Below are positions 29,701-41,700 of a stretch of DNA of 64,000 bases, piece by piece. The position numbers were made by a program, and so were the translations under genes. Every line of letters begins with the position of its first letter. Position 1 is the stretch's first letter. A model generated the notes under the pieces. That model made no database searches. It was not told the DNA's origin and saw nothing but the letters and a program-made list of their open reading frames with translations. The stretch comes from a bacterium (GTDB taxonomy: Bacteria; Myxococcota_A; Bradymonadia; UBA7976; UBA1532), in the NCBI GenBank assembly GCA_030426085.1, contig JAUHYW010000014.1, positions 1-64,000 of the forward strand, in the 5' to 3' direction.

Positions 29701-32700
29701 CCGAGGCGCTCGACGCCCTGGAAGCCCTGCACGCCCGGGCCCACGATCCGGCGGCGCTCATCGAGGTCCTGCGCCTGCGCCACGCCGCCGCGCCGTCGAC
29801 CGCCCTGCGCCTGCGCATCGGCGGCCTGCACGAGTCCGCCGGCGCGCCCGCCGAGGCCCTGGCCGAGTACCGGGCCGTGCTCGACGCCGCGCCGGGCCAC
29901 GCCGAGGCGTTCGCCCGCGCCCGGCGCCTGCTCATCGCCGCGGGCGACGGCCCCGGCTTGCGGGCGCTGGTCGAGGGGCGGCTGGCCCGCGTCGCCGAGC
30001 CGGCCGCCCGCCGGGCGCTCGCCGAAGAGGCGGCCCGGCTGGCCGAAGAACAGGGCGATCTGCCCCGGGCCGTGCACTGGCTGGGCGAGGCGTTCGCCAC
30101 CTGCCGGGACGACGCGGCCTACGGGGACGGCATGGCGCGGCTGGCCGACCTCGCCGAAGCCCGAACGGCCGCCGTCGCCCGCTGGCGGGCCGCCGCCGAG
30201 GCGCTCGCCGGCACCCCCGAGGCCATCCCGCTGCACCTGCGCCTGCACGCCTGGCTGGCCCCCGTCGACCCCGCCGCGGCCGCCGCCGAGCTGGCCGAAG
30301 CGGCCCGCCTCGCGCCCGACGATCCCCGCGTGCTGCGAATCCGGGCCCGGGCGGCCGAGGGCGATCACGATCACCCGACCCTCCTGCGGGCGCTGCTCGC
30401 GCTGCGCCGACAGGCCGCCGACTCGACCCGGGTCGATCTCACCCGGCGCATCGCCCGCCTGCTCGCCGGCCCGCTGGACAACCCCGAGGCCGCGCTGGCC
30501 GAGTACACCCGGCTGCTCGACGCCCGCCCCGACGACGGCGAGGCGCTGGCCCGGCGGGCCGATCTGCTGCGCCGGCTCGACCGCCCCGAGGCGTTGTTCG
30601 CGGTGCTCGGCGAGCTGCTCGACCGCGACCCCGACCCCGACCGGCGGCGGGCCCTGCTCGAAGAGCGGGCGGCCCTCGCCGAGCGCCAGGGCTGGACCGA
30701 CGCCGCGATCGACGGCTGGCGGGCGGTGCTGGCGTCGAGCGAGCGGAGCGACGCCGCGTGGGCCGCGCTGGAGACGCTGTACGCCGCCGACGGGCGCCTG
30801 GACGACCTCGAAGCGCTCTTCGTGCGGCGGGCCGCGGCCGAGCCCGACCCGACCGCCGCGACGCTGCGGGTGCGCGCGGCCCGGGTCGCCGAGTCCCGCG
30901 CCGACGCCGCCGCCGCCCGGGCCCACTACGAGGCCGCGCTGACCCACGACCCCGACTGCGCCCCCGCGCTGCGGGCCCTGGCCGCGCTGCACGCCCGCGC
31001 CGGGGACACCGCGGCCCGGGCCCGCCTCGAAGCCCGCCTCGCCGCCGGCCTGCCCGACGACACCCCCGAGGCCGTCGACCGCTGGCGGGCCATCGGGCGC
31101 ATGTGCCAGGGCGCGGGCGACGCCGCGCAGGCGATCGAGGCGTGGTCCCACGTCCGGCGGGCGGTGCCCGACGACGAAGAGGCGCTGGCCGCGCTGGGCG
31201 AGCTGTACGCGCTGGTCGGCGACGACGGCGCCCTGGCCGACGCGCTGGCCGATCGGGCGGGCGCGCTGACCGACGGCGGCGCCCGGGCGGCGCTCCTGGC
31301 CCGGGTCGGCGGGCTGCGGGCGGGCATCGGCGACACGCCGGGCGCCATCGCCGCGTGGCGGGCCGTCTTCCGCCTCGACCCCGCCGCCGACGAGCCCTTC
31401 GACGCCTTGGAGACGCTGCTCGCCGGGGACTGGCCGGCGCTGGCCGGGCTCCTGCTCGAGCGGGCCGCCGCGCTGCCCGCCGGCCCTCGCCGGGTGGCCT
31501 TGCGCCTGCGGGCCGCCGAGCTGCTCGCCGAGCGGGCCGCGCGCCCGGGGGACGCCCTCGCCGCCCGGCTCGCCGTCTTCGCCGACCAGCCGGACGACGC
31601 GGCCCACGGCGCGGTCATCGACGCCCTGGCCGACGCGGCCGACGGCCACGCCCGCGCCGCGGCGGCCTACACCATGGCCCTCGATCGGGGCCTGCCCGTC
31701 GAGCGCGCGGTGCCCCTGCGCATGCGGCTGGCCCGCTGGCAGTCGGGCCCGCTCGGCGCCCCCGAGGACGCCATCGCCCAATACTGCGCGGTGCTCGACC
31801 GGGTGCCCGATCACGCCGAGGCGCTGGCCCGGATGGAGGCGCTGCGGGCCGAGATCGGCGACTGGAGCGCGCTGGCCTCGCTGCTCCAGCAGCGGGTGGC
31901 CCGGGCGGCCGACGACGAGAGCCGGCTGAGCGCGCTGCGGCGGTTGGGGCGGGTCCAGGCCCGGCAGGCCGGCGCGGCCCAGGCGGCCATCGCGACGTGG
32001 CGCCGCATCCGCCGGGCGCGCCCCGACGACGACGAGGCGGCCGACGCGCTGCTGCGGCTGTATCGCGAGACCGAGCGCTGGCCCGCGCTGGTGCGCGCCC
32101 TCGAAGAGCTGCCCCCCACGCCGGCCCGCCTGCGGGAGATCGCCGGCCTGTGCCGGGGCGCGCTCGACGACGCCCCGCGGGCGATCGACGCCCTGGAGCG
32201 GGCCCGGGCCATCGACCCCGACGACCCCGAGACCGGCGCCGCGCTGCTCGACGCCTACCGCGGCGCCGGGCGCTGGGCCGACATGCGGGCGCTGTACGCC
32301 GACCTCGTGCGCCGCCGCCCGCCGGCCGAGCGCCCCGCGCTGTACCGCGATCTGGCCGCGCTGCTCGAAGAGCACCTGGCCGACGCCGACGCCGCCGCCG
32401 ACGCCTGGCGGGCCGTCGTCCGCCTCGTGCCGACCGACGCCGAGGCCGTCACCGCGCTGGATCGCATCGAGCGCGCCGCCGGTCGCCATGGCCCGCTGGC
32501 CGACGTCTGGGCCCGCCACGTCGCCGCGCTGCCCGCCGAGCAGTCGGTGCCCGCCCGCCTGACCCTGGCCGGGCTGTACCGCGCCGCCGGCGACCCCTAC
32601 CGGGCCATCGACGCCCTGCGCCCCGCGCTGGACCTGCCCCGGGGCCGGGCCGACGTGCTGCGGGCGCTGGCCGATCTGTATGCCGGGACCGGCGACTGGC

Positions 32701-35700
32701 GCTACTGCGCCGAGGTGCTCGACCGCGAGATCCGGCTCGCCCCGCCCGCCGAGCGCGTCGCCCGGCTGCGAGAGGCCGTCGAGGTCCGCGAGCGCCACCT
32801 GCGTGACCCGCTGGGCGCCTTCGAGCGCGTCGCCGAGGCGTGGCGGCTCGAGCCCGCCGACGAGTCGCTGGCCGTCGACGCCGCCCGCCTGAGCAACCGG
32901 GTGGGGCGGCCCCGAGCGCTGCTCGACCTCTATCGCGAGATCCAGGGTCGGGTGTCCGCGGTGCCCGCCCGGGGCCGCGTCCTGCGGGCCGCCGCCCGCC
33001 TCGCCCGGCAGCTCGGCGACGCCGGCACCGAGGCCGATGCGTGGCGCGCGCTGCACGACGCCGTCGACCCCGACGACCGCGAGGCCCTCGACGGGCTGAT
33101 CCGCCTGCTGAGCGCCGACGGAGCCTGGAGCGCCCTGCGCCCGATGCTCGAGGCCCGGATGGCGCTGGATCCCGCGGCCGGCACCGCGCTGGCCCTGGCG
33201 GTGCTCACCGCCGAGCACCTGGCCCGCCCGGGCGAGGCCGCCGGCTGGTACCGCCGGGCGCTGGCCCTCGACCCCGGCGACCGCCGGGCGCTGGCCGGGC
33301 TGGTCGACATCGAGCGCAGCCGCGAGGCGTGGCCCGCGCTGTATCACGCGCTCGACCGCCTCGCCGAGCGCCTCGACGGCCCCGAAGAGGCCGCCGTGCG
33401 GGCCGAGCAGGCGACCCTGGCCGCCGAGCGCCTGGGCCGCCCGGCCGACGCCCGCCGCCTGTGGGAGACCGTACTGCGGCTGCGGGGCGCCGACGACGCC
33501 GAGGCGCTGGCCGCGCTCGACCGGCTGCTCTCGGGTGGGGATGACGACCGGGCCCTGATCGACGTCCTCGAGCGCCGCCTCGCCGCTGGGGAGTCGCCCG
33601 CGCCGCTGCATGTCCGGCTGGCCGAGGTGCACGCCGGGCAGGGGCGGGCGCCGGCCGCGCTCGACCACTGGCGCCGAGCGCTGGACGCCGAGCCCGACTG
33701 CGTGCCCGCGCTGTGGGCGGTGCATCAGGGGTCGGACGATCCGGCCGAGGTCATCGCGACCCGCCGCCGGCTGCTGGCCCGGCTGGGCCCCGACGACCCC
33801 CGCCGGCTGAGCCTGCTGCGGGCCCACGCCCGGCACACCGCCGATTCGGGCGACGCCGCCGCCGCGATCGCCGCGTGGCGGGCGGTCCGGGCCGAAGCCG
33901 CGCTGGACGCCGAAGCGGTCGCCGCGCTGGCTGCGCTGTACGCGCAGATCGACGAGCGGGCCGCGCTGGCCGACCTGCTCGCCGAGACCGGCGCCGACCG
34001 CCTGCGCGCGGCGCAGCTCTACGTCGAGCTGGGCCGCCCCCGCGTCGCCCGGCGGCTGTTCGAGCGCATCCTCGCGGCCGACCCGGCCCACGCCGAAGCC
34101 AGCGCGGCCCTGGCCGACATCCACCGCGCCGCCCTGCGCTGGCCGGCGCTGGCCGACGTGCTGCGGGCCCGCATCGAGGCCACCGGCGACGCCACGACCC
34201 GGGCCGCTGTGCGGCGCGAGCTCGCCGAGATCCAGCACCGCCGGCTGCGCGATCCGGGCGCCGCGCTGGAGACCTCGATCGCGGCCTTCGACGAGCGCCC
34301 CGATCCGGCCGCGATCCCCGCGCTGAACGCCCTCGCCGCCGAGACCGGCGCCTGGCCGGCCCTGGCCGACTGCGCCGAGCGGGCCCTGGACGCCGGCGAG
34401 GCCGATCCCGCGCCGCTGCACCGCTGGTTGACCGCGCTCTACGCCGAGCACCTCGAGATGCCCCAGGCGGCCGCCGCCCACGCCCGCCGCGCGTGGCGCC
34501 TGACCGGGGACGACGCCGCGCGGGCCCGCCTCGAAGCGCTGCTGACCGCCGCCGAGGACTGGGACGGGCTGGCCGAGGTGTGGGCGGCCCACGCCGATCG
34601 GCTGCCGGCCGACGCCCAGCGTGAGGCCCTGGTGGCCCTGGCCCGGCTGCACGCCGAGCGGCGGGGCGATCCGGCGGCGGCGACGGCGGTGTGGCAGGAC
34701 GTGTTGGCCGCCGACCCCCGCGACGCGGACGCCCTCGACGCCCTGGCCGCGCTGCACCGGGAGAGCGACCGCCTCGACGAGCTGTGCGCGGTGCTGGAGC
34801 GCCGGTTCGAGCAGGCCGAGGACGTCGACGCCCGGATCGAGCTGGCCGGGCAGATCGCCGAGCTGGCCGCCCACCTGGGTGATCCCATGCGGGCGGTGCC
34901 GCCGCTGCGGGCGGTCGTCGACGCGACCGGGCGCCCGGCGCTCTCCGACCGGCTCGCGGCGCTGCTCCGGTCCGCCGGCCGGTCGTCCGAGGCGCTGGCC
35001 GTGCGCCTGGAGGCGGTCTCGCGGCTGCCCGACGCCGAGGCGCGGGGCCGGGCCCTCGTGGCGCTGGCCGATGATCTGCGCGCGCCGGGTCGGCCCCCTC
35101 GGTGGCGGGGCCTGCGCATGGCCTGGCCCGACGACGCCCCGGGGTGGCAGGCGGTGGATGCTCTGCTCGAAGCCGTCGGCCGGTGGGATGACCGCGCCGC
35201 GCTGGCGACGATCGACGCCGAGGTGCACGGGGGCCGTGATCGCTGGGTGACCGTCGCCCGGCTGCATCAGGACCGCCGACGGGATGCCGTCGAGGCGCTG
35301 GCCGCGTGGCAGGTGGCGCTGATCACCGCCCCCGGCGACGCTGCCATCCTGGATGCCATCGAAGCCATCCACCGGGCCGACGGGCGCGCCGATCGCTTCG
35401 CCGATGTGCTGCGGGCCCAGATCGACCGGGTGCCCCCGCCCCGGGGCGCCGAGCTGGCGCTGCGGCTGGCCGATCTCGAGGCGCGCCATGGCGCGCCCGC
35501 GGCGGTGGCCGACGCCGTCGAGCGGGCGCTCGATCTGCGGGCGGACGCCATCGACGCGGCGGCGGACGCCATGCCATCCGACGACGCCGATGCCATCCGC
35601 GTCATCGAGCATGCCATCGACGGGCTCGACCGCCTCGGGTTCGCCCGCGCCGCCGCCGACGATCGGGCCCGCTGTGTCACCGCGGGGCAGCGGGCGCTGG

Positions 35701-38700
35701 CGCTGGCCGAGGCCGCCGGTCGCCCGCTGGACGAGCGCATCGACCGCCGGGTCATGCTGGCCGCGCTGGGCGACACCTGGGACGCGCTCTACGCCGAGGC
35801 CGTCGGCGGCCCGCTCCTCGATCCGCTGCTCGACGCCCTGGTCGATCGCCGCCCGAACCGCTGGCGCGCGTTCGCCCGGCGCGCCGCCGAGCAGATCGAC
35901 ACCGCCGCCGCCTGGGCCCGCCTCGCCCGCGGCCTGGAAGACGTCGCGCCCGCGCGCGCCCCGTCCGCGTGGAAGCGGGCTCTGGACCACGACCCGGCCC
36001 ACGGCGAGGCCCTGGTGCACCTCGCCGCCTCCGACCGCGCCATGGGTGATGTCGACGCGGCGGTCCGGCGCCAGATCGTCGCCGCCGGGATCGATCGGGG
36101 CCAGCTCGACGGGCTGCTGGCGCTGGCCGACGATCCGGCCCCGAGCCCCGCGGCCCGCCACGCCGCGCTGGAAGCCGCCCACGGCATCGACCCGGCCCGC
36201 ACGCCGCTCGATTCGCTGGCCGAGGCCCGCCTGGCGGTGGGCGACGCGGCCGGCTGGCGGGTGGCGCTGGACGAGGCCCGGCGGGTCGACGCCGACCCCG
36301 AGGGCTGGGCCGCCCGCACCGTGACCCTGGCCGACGCCGGCGCCGACTGGGCCGCGCTGATCGACGACGACGCCGGCCGGCTCGACGCCCTCGACGGGGC
36401 GCTGGCCGCCGACGACCGCTGGACCGACGTCGCCGAGCTGCGCGGTCTGCGCGCCGAGCGGGCGCCGAGCGTCGAGCATCACCGCGCGCTGGCCCGGGTG
36501 ACCGCGCGCCTGGGGCGCACCGCGGATGCGTTCGAGGCGTGGCGCGCCGTGCTCGACGACGCCCCGGCCGATGTCGAAGCCCTGGGAGGCGTCGCCGCCC
36601 TCGAGCCCGAGCTGCCCCCGTCGTCGACTGCGGCGGTCTACGTCGAGCAGCTCCCGCACGTCGACGACCCCGCCGAGGCGGTGACGCGGGCGCTGCGCCT
36701 CGCCGATCTCGTCGAGCGCCTGCCCGATCCCCGGCCGGCCCTCGACGCCCTCGACGCCGCGTTGGCGCGCCACGACGACCCCCGGCTGGTCGAGCGGGTG
36801 GCCCGGGCGAAGGCCGCCACCGGTGACGACGCCGGCGCCGCCGCGCTGTGGGCCCGGGCGCTGGACGCGGTCGACGAGGCCGCCGAGCGGGCCGCCCGCC
36901 TGGGTGAGCTGGCCGATCTGCGCAGCCGGGCAGGGGACCTGGACGGGGCCTTCGACGCCGCGGCCGAGGCGGCTCTGCTGCGGCCCGACAGCGACCTCGA
37001 AGACGCCCGGCTGACCCGCCTCGCCGACGCCACCGATCGCCTCGCCGACCGCGCCCGCACGCTGGGCGAGGTGCACGACCGGGCCACCGACCCCGAGCGC
37101 CGACGGGCCCTGCGCGAGACGCTGGCGGCGCTCTTCGGCGGCCCCCTCGCGGGCACCGACGACGCCGAGCGCTGGTGGCGGGCCCGGCTCGCCGCCGACC
37201 CCGACGACGCCCCGGCCCTCGCCGCGCTCATCGAGCGGCTGCAAGGCGCCGAGCGGTGGGCCGATCTGGCCGACCTCTACGCCGAGCGGGCCGCCGCGCG
37301 CCCGAGCGAGGCCGCCGCGCTGCATACCGCCCGGGCCCGCATCTTCGCCGATCGCCTCGGCGATCCCGTCGCCGAGCGCGAGGCGTGGCGCGCCGTGCAC
37401 GAGGTCGACCCTCGCGACGAGGCGGCGCTGCGGGCGCTGTGGCGGCTGGACGACGACCCCCAGCGCCGCGACGGGCTGGCCCGGGCGCTGCTGGACCGGC
37501 TGCCCGCCGGCGATCCGCTGCATCCGGCGCTGCACCGGTGGCTGGCCCCCCGCAGCGCGCGCCCCGCCTCGCACTGGCGGGCGGTCCTGAGCGCCGATCC
37601 CGAGGCCGACGACGCCGCCGACGCGCTCGAAGACCTGCGCCGGGCGGCGGGCGACCACGACGCCGTGCGGGCGCTGCTCGACCGCAAGCTGGCCCGCGCC
37701 GCCGATCCCGACACCGCGGCCGAGGTCTGGCGGGCCATCGCCGAGACCGAGCGCGCCCGAGGCGACGGCCCGGCCGCCCGGGCCGCGTGGCGCGAGGTGC
37801 TGGCCCGCCGGCCGGGCGATCTCCGGGCCGAGGCGGCGCTGGCCGAGGCCCACCTCGCGGCGGACGACGTCGAGGCGTGGGCCGCGCTCCGGCTGCGCCA
37901 GCTCGACGGCGTCGACGACCCGGCGGCCCGCGCCGAGCTGTACCGCGAGGTGGCCCGCACCCTCGAGGCGCGCCTGCCCGACGCCGGCCCGGCCTTCGAC
38001 GTCGTCGCCCGGGCCTTCGCCGAGCGGCCCCACGACGGCGCGCTGTCCGCCGAGCTGATCCGCCTCGCCGAGCGCAGCGGCCGCCGGGGCGCCCTGGCCG
38101 ACATCTGGCGGTCGGCGCTGGATCGGGTCGAGGGCCGGCCGGCGGCCACCCTGGCCCTGCGCCTGGCCGAGCTGGAGCAGCGCCGGGGCCGAATGGACGC
38201 CGCCGCCGAGGCGTGGCGCCGGGCGCTGGCCGCCGATCCCAAGGCGTTGCCCGCGCTGGAGGGCTTGGAGCACTACGCCCTCGACCGGGGCGACGATGCG
38301 CTGCTGGCCGACATCCTCGCCGCCCGCCTGCGCACGCCGTCGGGCGAGGCCGAGGCGCTGGATCGCTGGCGCCGGCTGGCCCGCCTGCACGGCGAGGCCG
38401 GCCGGGTCGCCGAGGCCGAGGCCGGGTGGCACGCGGTGCTCCAGCGGCGGCCGGACGACGCCGAGGCGCTGGAGGCCCTGGCTGACGTCTACGCCGCCGA
38501 CGCGCAGTGGCGGGCGCTGACCGAGGTGCTGCTGCGCCAGCTCGTGGCGGCTGAGGGCCCGCGCGCGGTCGCGCTGCGCCGTCGGCTGGCGCTGGTCTGC
38601 CTCGAAGAGCTGGACGACCGGGCGGCGGCCCGGGCGGCGCTCGATCCCATCGCCGACGAGACCGACGACCCCGAGCTGCTGGCCCTGCTGGTCGATCTGA

Positions 38701-41700
38701 CCCGGGCCGAAGCGGACTGGCCGGCCTGCGCGGCCCTGCTCGACCGCCTCGCCCGCCGCACCCGCGGCGCGCAGGCCCGCGACGCGTGGGTCGCCCGGGC
38801 CGACATCCAGCGGGATCACCTGCACGATCCGGCGGGCGCCCGGGCCAGCCTGGGGGCCGCCGCCGAGATCGAGCCCCGCCACCGCCCGGCGCTCGAGGGC
38901 CTGTGGCGGCTGGCCGAAGACGCCGACGACGCGCCCGCCGCGGCCCGGGCCCTGGCCCGGCTGGAGCCGCTGGGCGACCCCGACTCACGCGCCCGCTGGC
39001 TGACCCGCCTGGGCGAGCTGCACGCCGACGCCCTGGGCGATCCGGCGGCGGCGGTCGAGGCGTGGCATCGGGCCCTCACCGCCGATCCGGCCCATGGCCC
39101 CGCGCTGCGCCGGCTGGCCGAGCACGCCCTGGCCGAGCGCCGCTGGCCCGAGGCGGCGATCCTGCTCGACCGCCTGCTGGCCGCCGAGCCCGACGCCGAG
39201 CCGAGCCGCCTGCGCGAGCGCCACCTGGCCGCGGCTCGCTGCGCCGAGGCGCTGGACGACGACGAGGCGACCCGCCGGCACTTCGAGGCCGCGCTGGACC
39301 TCGACGCGACCCACCGCCCGGCGCTGCTGGCGCTGGCCGATCTGGCCTTCCGCCAGGGCGACTGGGCCCGCGCGTTCCAGGTGGGGCAGGCGCTGCTGGT
39401 GCATCACGGGGCCGACCTCGAGCCGGCCGAGCGGGCCGACCGGCTGCACCGGCTGGGCGCGCTCAAGGCCCTGCTCGGCGAGCCGGAGCGGGCCCGGGCG
39501 TTCTACCGGCAGGCGCTGGAGGCGTGGTCGGGGCACGGGCCGTCCCGGCGGGCGCTGTCCGAGGCCCCCGGCGCGCCGACCCCGGCCCCGGTCGACGGCG
39601 ACCCGTCGTGGATCGGCGAGGCCGAGCTGCTCGACGCCGAGGACGCGGCGCTCGAGGCGTATCTCTACGGGGACGGCCCGGCGCCCGCGCTGGACGCCGC
39701 CGAAGAGGTCGACGACTTCGAAGAGGTCGCGGATGACGCGATCGAAGGGGATCCCGCGCCCGAGCAGCCCGCGGCGCCGCCCCCGCTGCCCGCCATCCGC
39801 CGGACCGCGGCCTACGCCTCGCCGATGGCGCCGCCGGCCGATGTCGAGGGCGCCGTCGAGCGGGCGGTCGAGGGCACCGTCGGGCGGGCCATCGATCGCA
39901 TCGTCGAGCGCATCGGCGAGCGGCCGGTCGAGGTCAAGCCGACCGAGGATCTGGCCGCCGTGACCCGGGCCGCCGAGAGCGCCGCCGCCGAGGCCGCCGC
40001 CGCCGCCCGCGCCGCCGAGGCCGCCGCCGAAGCGGCCCACGCCGGCGCCGCCGCGATGACCGCGCTGCCCCTGGCGACCGCCGCCGCGCTCGAAGCCCCC
40101 GGCGAGCCCCGCGAGCGGGCCCCGGTGCGCCCGATCAAGGCCAGCAAGGTCCGCGTGCTGCGCCGCACCTCGCCCCGCCGACGCTACCTCTACGCCGCCA
40201 GCGCCGCCGCGGTCCTCATCGCCGGGCTGTCGGCCGGCCTGTTCGCCGTCCAGAGCTACCGCCTCGAAGAGACCGTCGAAGACAACGCCCGCCTGACCCG
40301 GGTCTCGGAGTCGCTCGCCCGCCGGGTCAGCGCGACCCAGCTCGCGTTCGAGCGGGTGACCCGCGAGCTGCGCGGCGATCCGCTCGAGGGCGACATGCCC
40401 ACCGAGCGGGCCATCGCGCTGTTCGACGAGGACGGCCAGCCGCTCGACGAGGTGATGCTCGAGCTGGCGTTCCGCGACCTCGAGATGCGCGAAGAGCTGG
40501 GCGCGGTGAAGGGCATCCTGGCCGCGGCCGACGCCGGGCGGGCCGACGCCACCGAGCGCAGCAAGGCGCTGGAGCTCCAGGTGGCGACGCTCCAGAGCCA
40601 CATCGACGGCCTCAAGGCGCAGCAGACCGAGGTGCACGAGCGGCTCGCCGGGCGCCTCGACCAGAACATCCAGGCCATCGAGACCGCGCTGACGGCGACC
40701 GGCATCGACTTCGACGCGCTGGCCGACCCCGAGCTGGGCAAGACCCCCATCGTGGTCGCCGGGCTCGACGATCAGCCGCTGACCGGCGCCGGCGGCCCGT
40801 TCATCGCCGACGGCACCAGCGAGTACGTCAACCCGGTGCCCGGCGAGACCGAGGTGATGAGCGGCTTCGGGCCCCGGGGGCACAGCCACCACAACGGCAT
40901 CGACATCCCGGCGCCCATCGGCACCGCCGTGCTCGCGGTCAGCGCGGGCGAGGTCATCCACGTCCAGGATCGGGTGGCCTGGCAGGGCCGGCCGAAGTGG
41001 ATCGAGAAGAACGACCGCAAGATCAAGAGCCAGGGCTGGCGGGCGGGCATCTACGTCGAGCTCGAGCAGGACGATGGCCGCATCAGCCGCTACATGCACC
41101 TCGCCGCGGTGGCCCCCGGCATCGAGGTCGGCGCCCGGGTGCTCAAGGGGCAGGTGCTGGGCAGCGTCGGCCGGACCGGGGTCGAGAAGAGCGACACCCA
41201 CCTGCACTTCGAACTGCGCGAGCCGCCCAGCGACGGCGGGCGCTACGGCGCGGCGCTCGACCCGACGGCGGCGGTGCACAAGGACGACGTCGACGTGATC
41301 ATGGGCAGCTCGCTGCTGCACGCCGATCCGTCGATCATCGACGTGAGCCCCGAGGCCGAGCGGGCGCTGAAGTCGCGTCAGGACGCCGCCGGGGCCGACG
41401 AGGAGGCCATCGTCGAGCGGCTCGACGGCCGCATGGATCGCCTCCAGAGCCTCGAGAAGCTGCTGCGCGAGATGCCGCTGGTGCCGCCGGTGGACGACTT
41501 CAAGGTCTCCAGCCGCTTCGGCCGGCGCCTCGACCCGCTCAACGGGGAGTGGGGCTTCCACGGCGGCCTCGACATCCCGGGCCACGAGGGCAGCCCCATC
41601 CGGGCCACCGCGCCGGGCACGGTCGTCTTCTCGGGCGACCGCGGCCGCTACGGCATCATGGTCGAGATCGACCACGGCAACGGCGTGACCACCCGCTACG

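Noticed and set aside
24702-31668. Possible recent, near-identical DNA duplications in the TPR gene that could be assembly errors
   Set aside because: The modules share protein motifs and spacing, but their nucleotide sequences are well diverged, so collapse or artificial duplication is unlikely.
26760-38882. A 4,040-codon open frame antisense to the giant TPR gene
   Set aside because: It is a shadow. In this GC-rich coding style the sense strand almost never uses the codons (TTA, CTA, TCA) whose complements are stops, so the codon-aligned antisense frame stays open. Its translation is low-complexity Arg/Gly/Pro/Ala and shows no domain.
39960-40070. The Ala/Glu-rich stretch as a second membrane helix
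   Set aside because: It contains regularly spaced Glu, Arg and His and reads as a soluble helical linker; the only good membrane helix is at 6464-6485.
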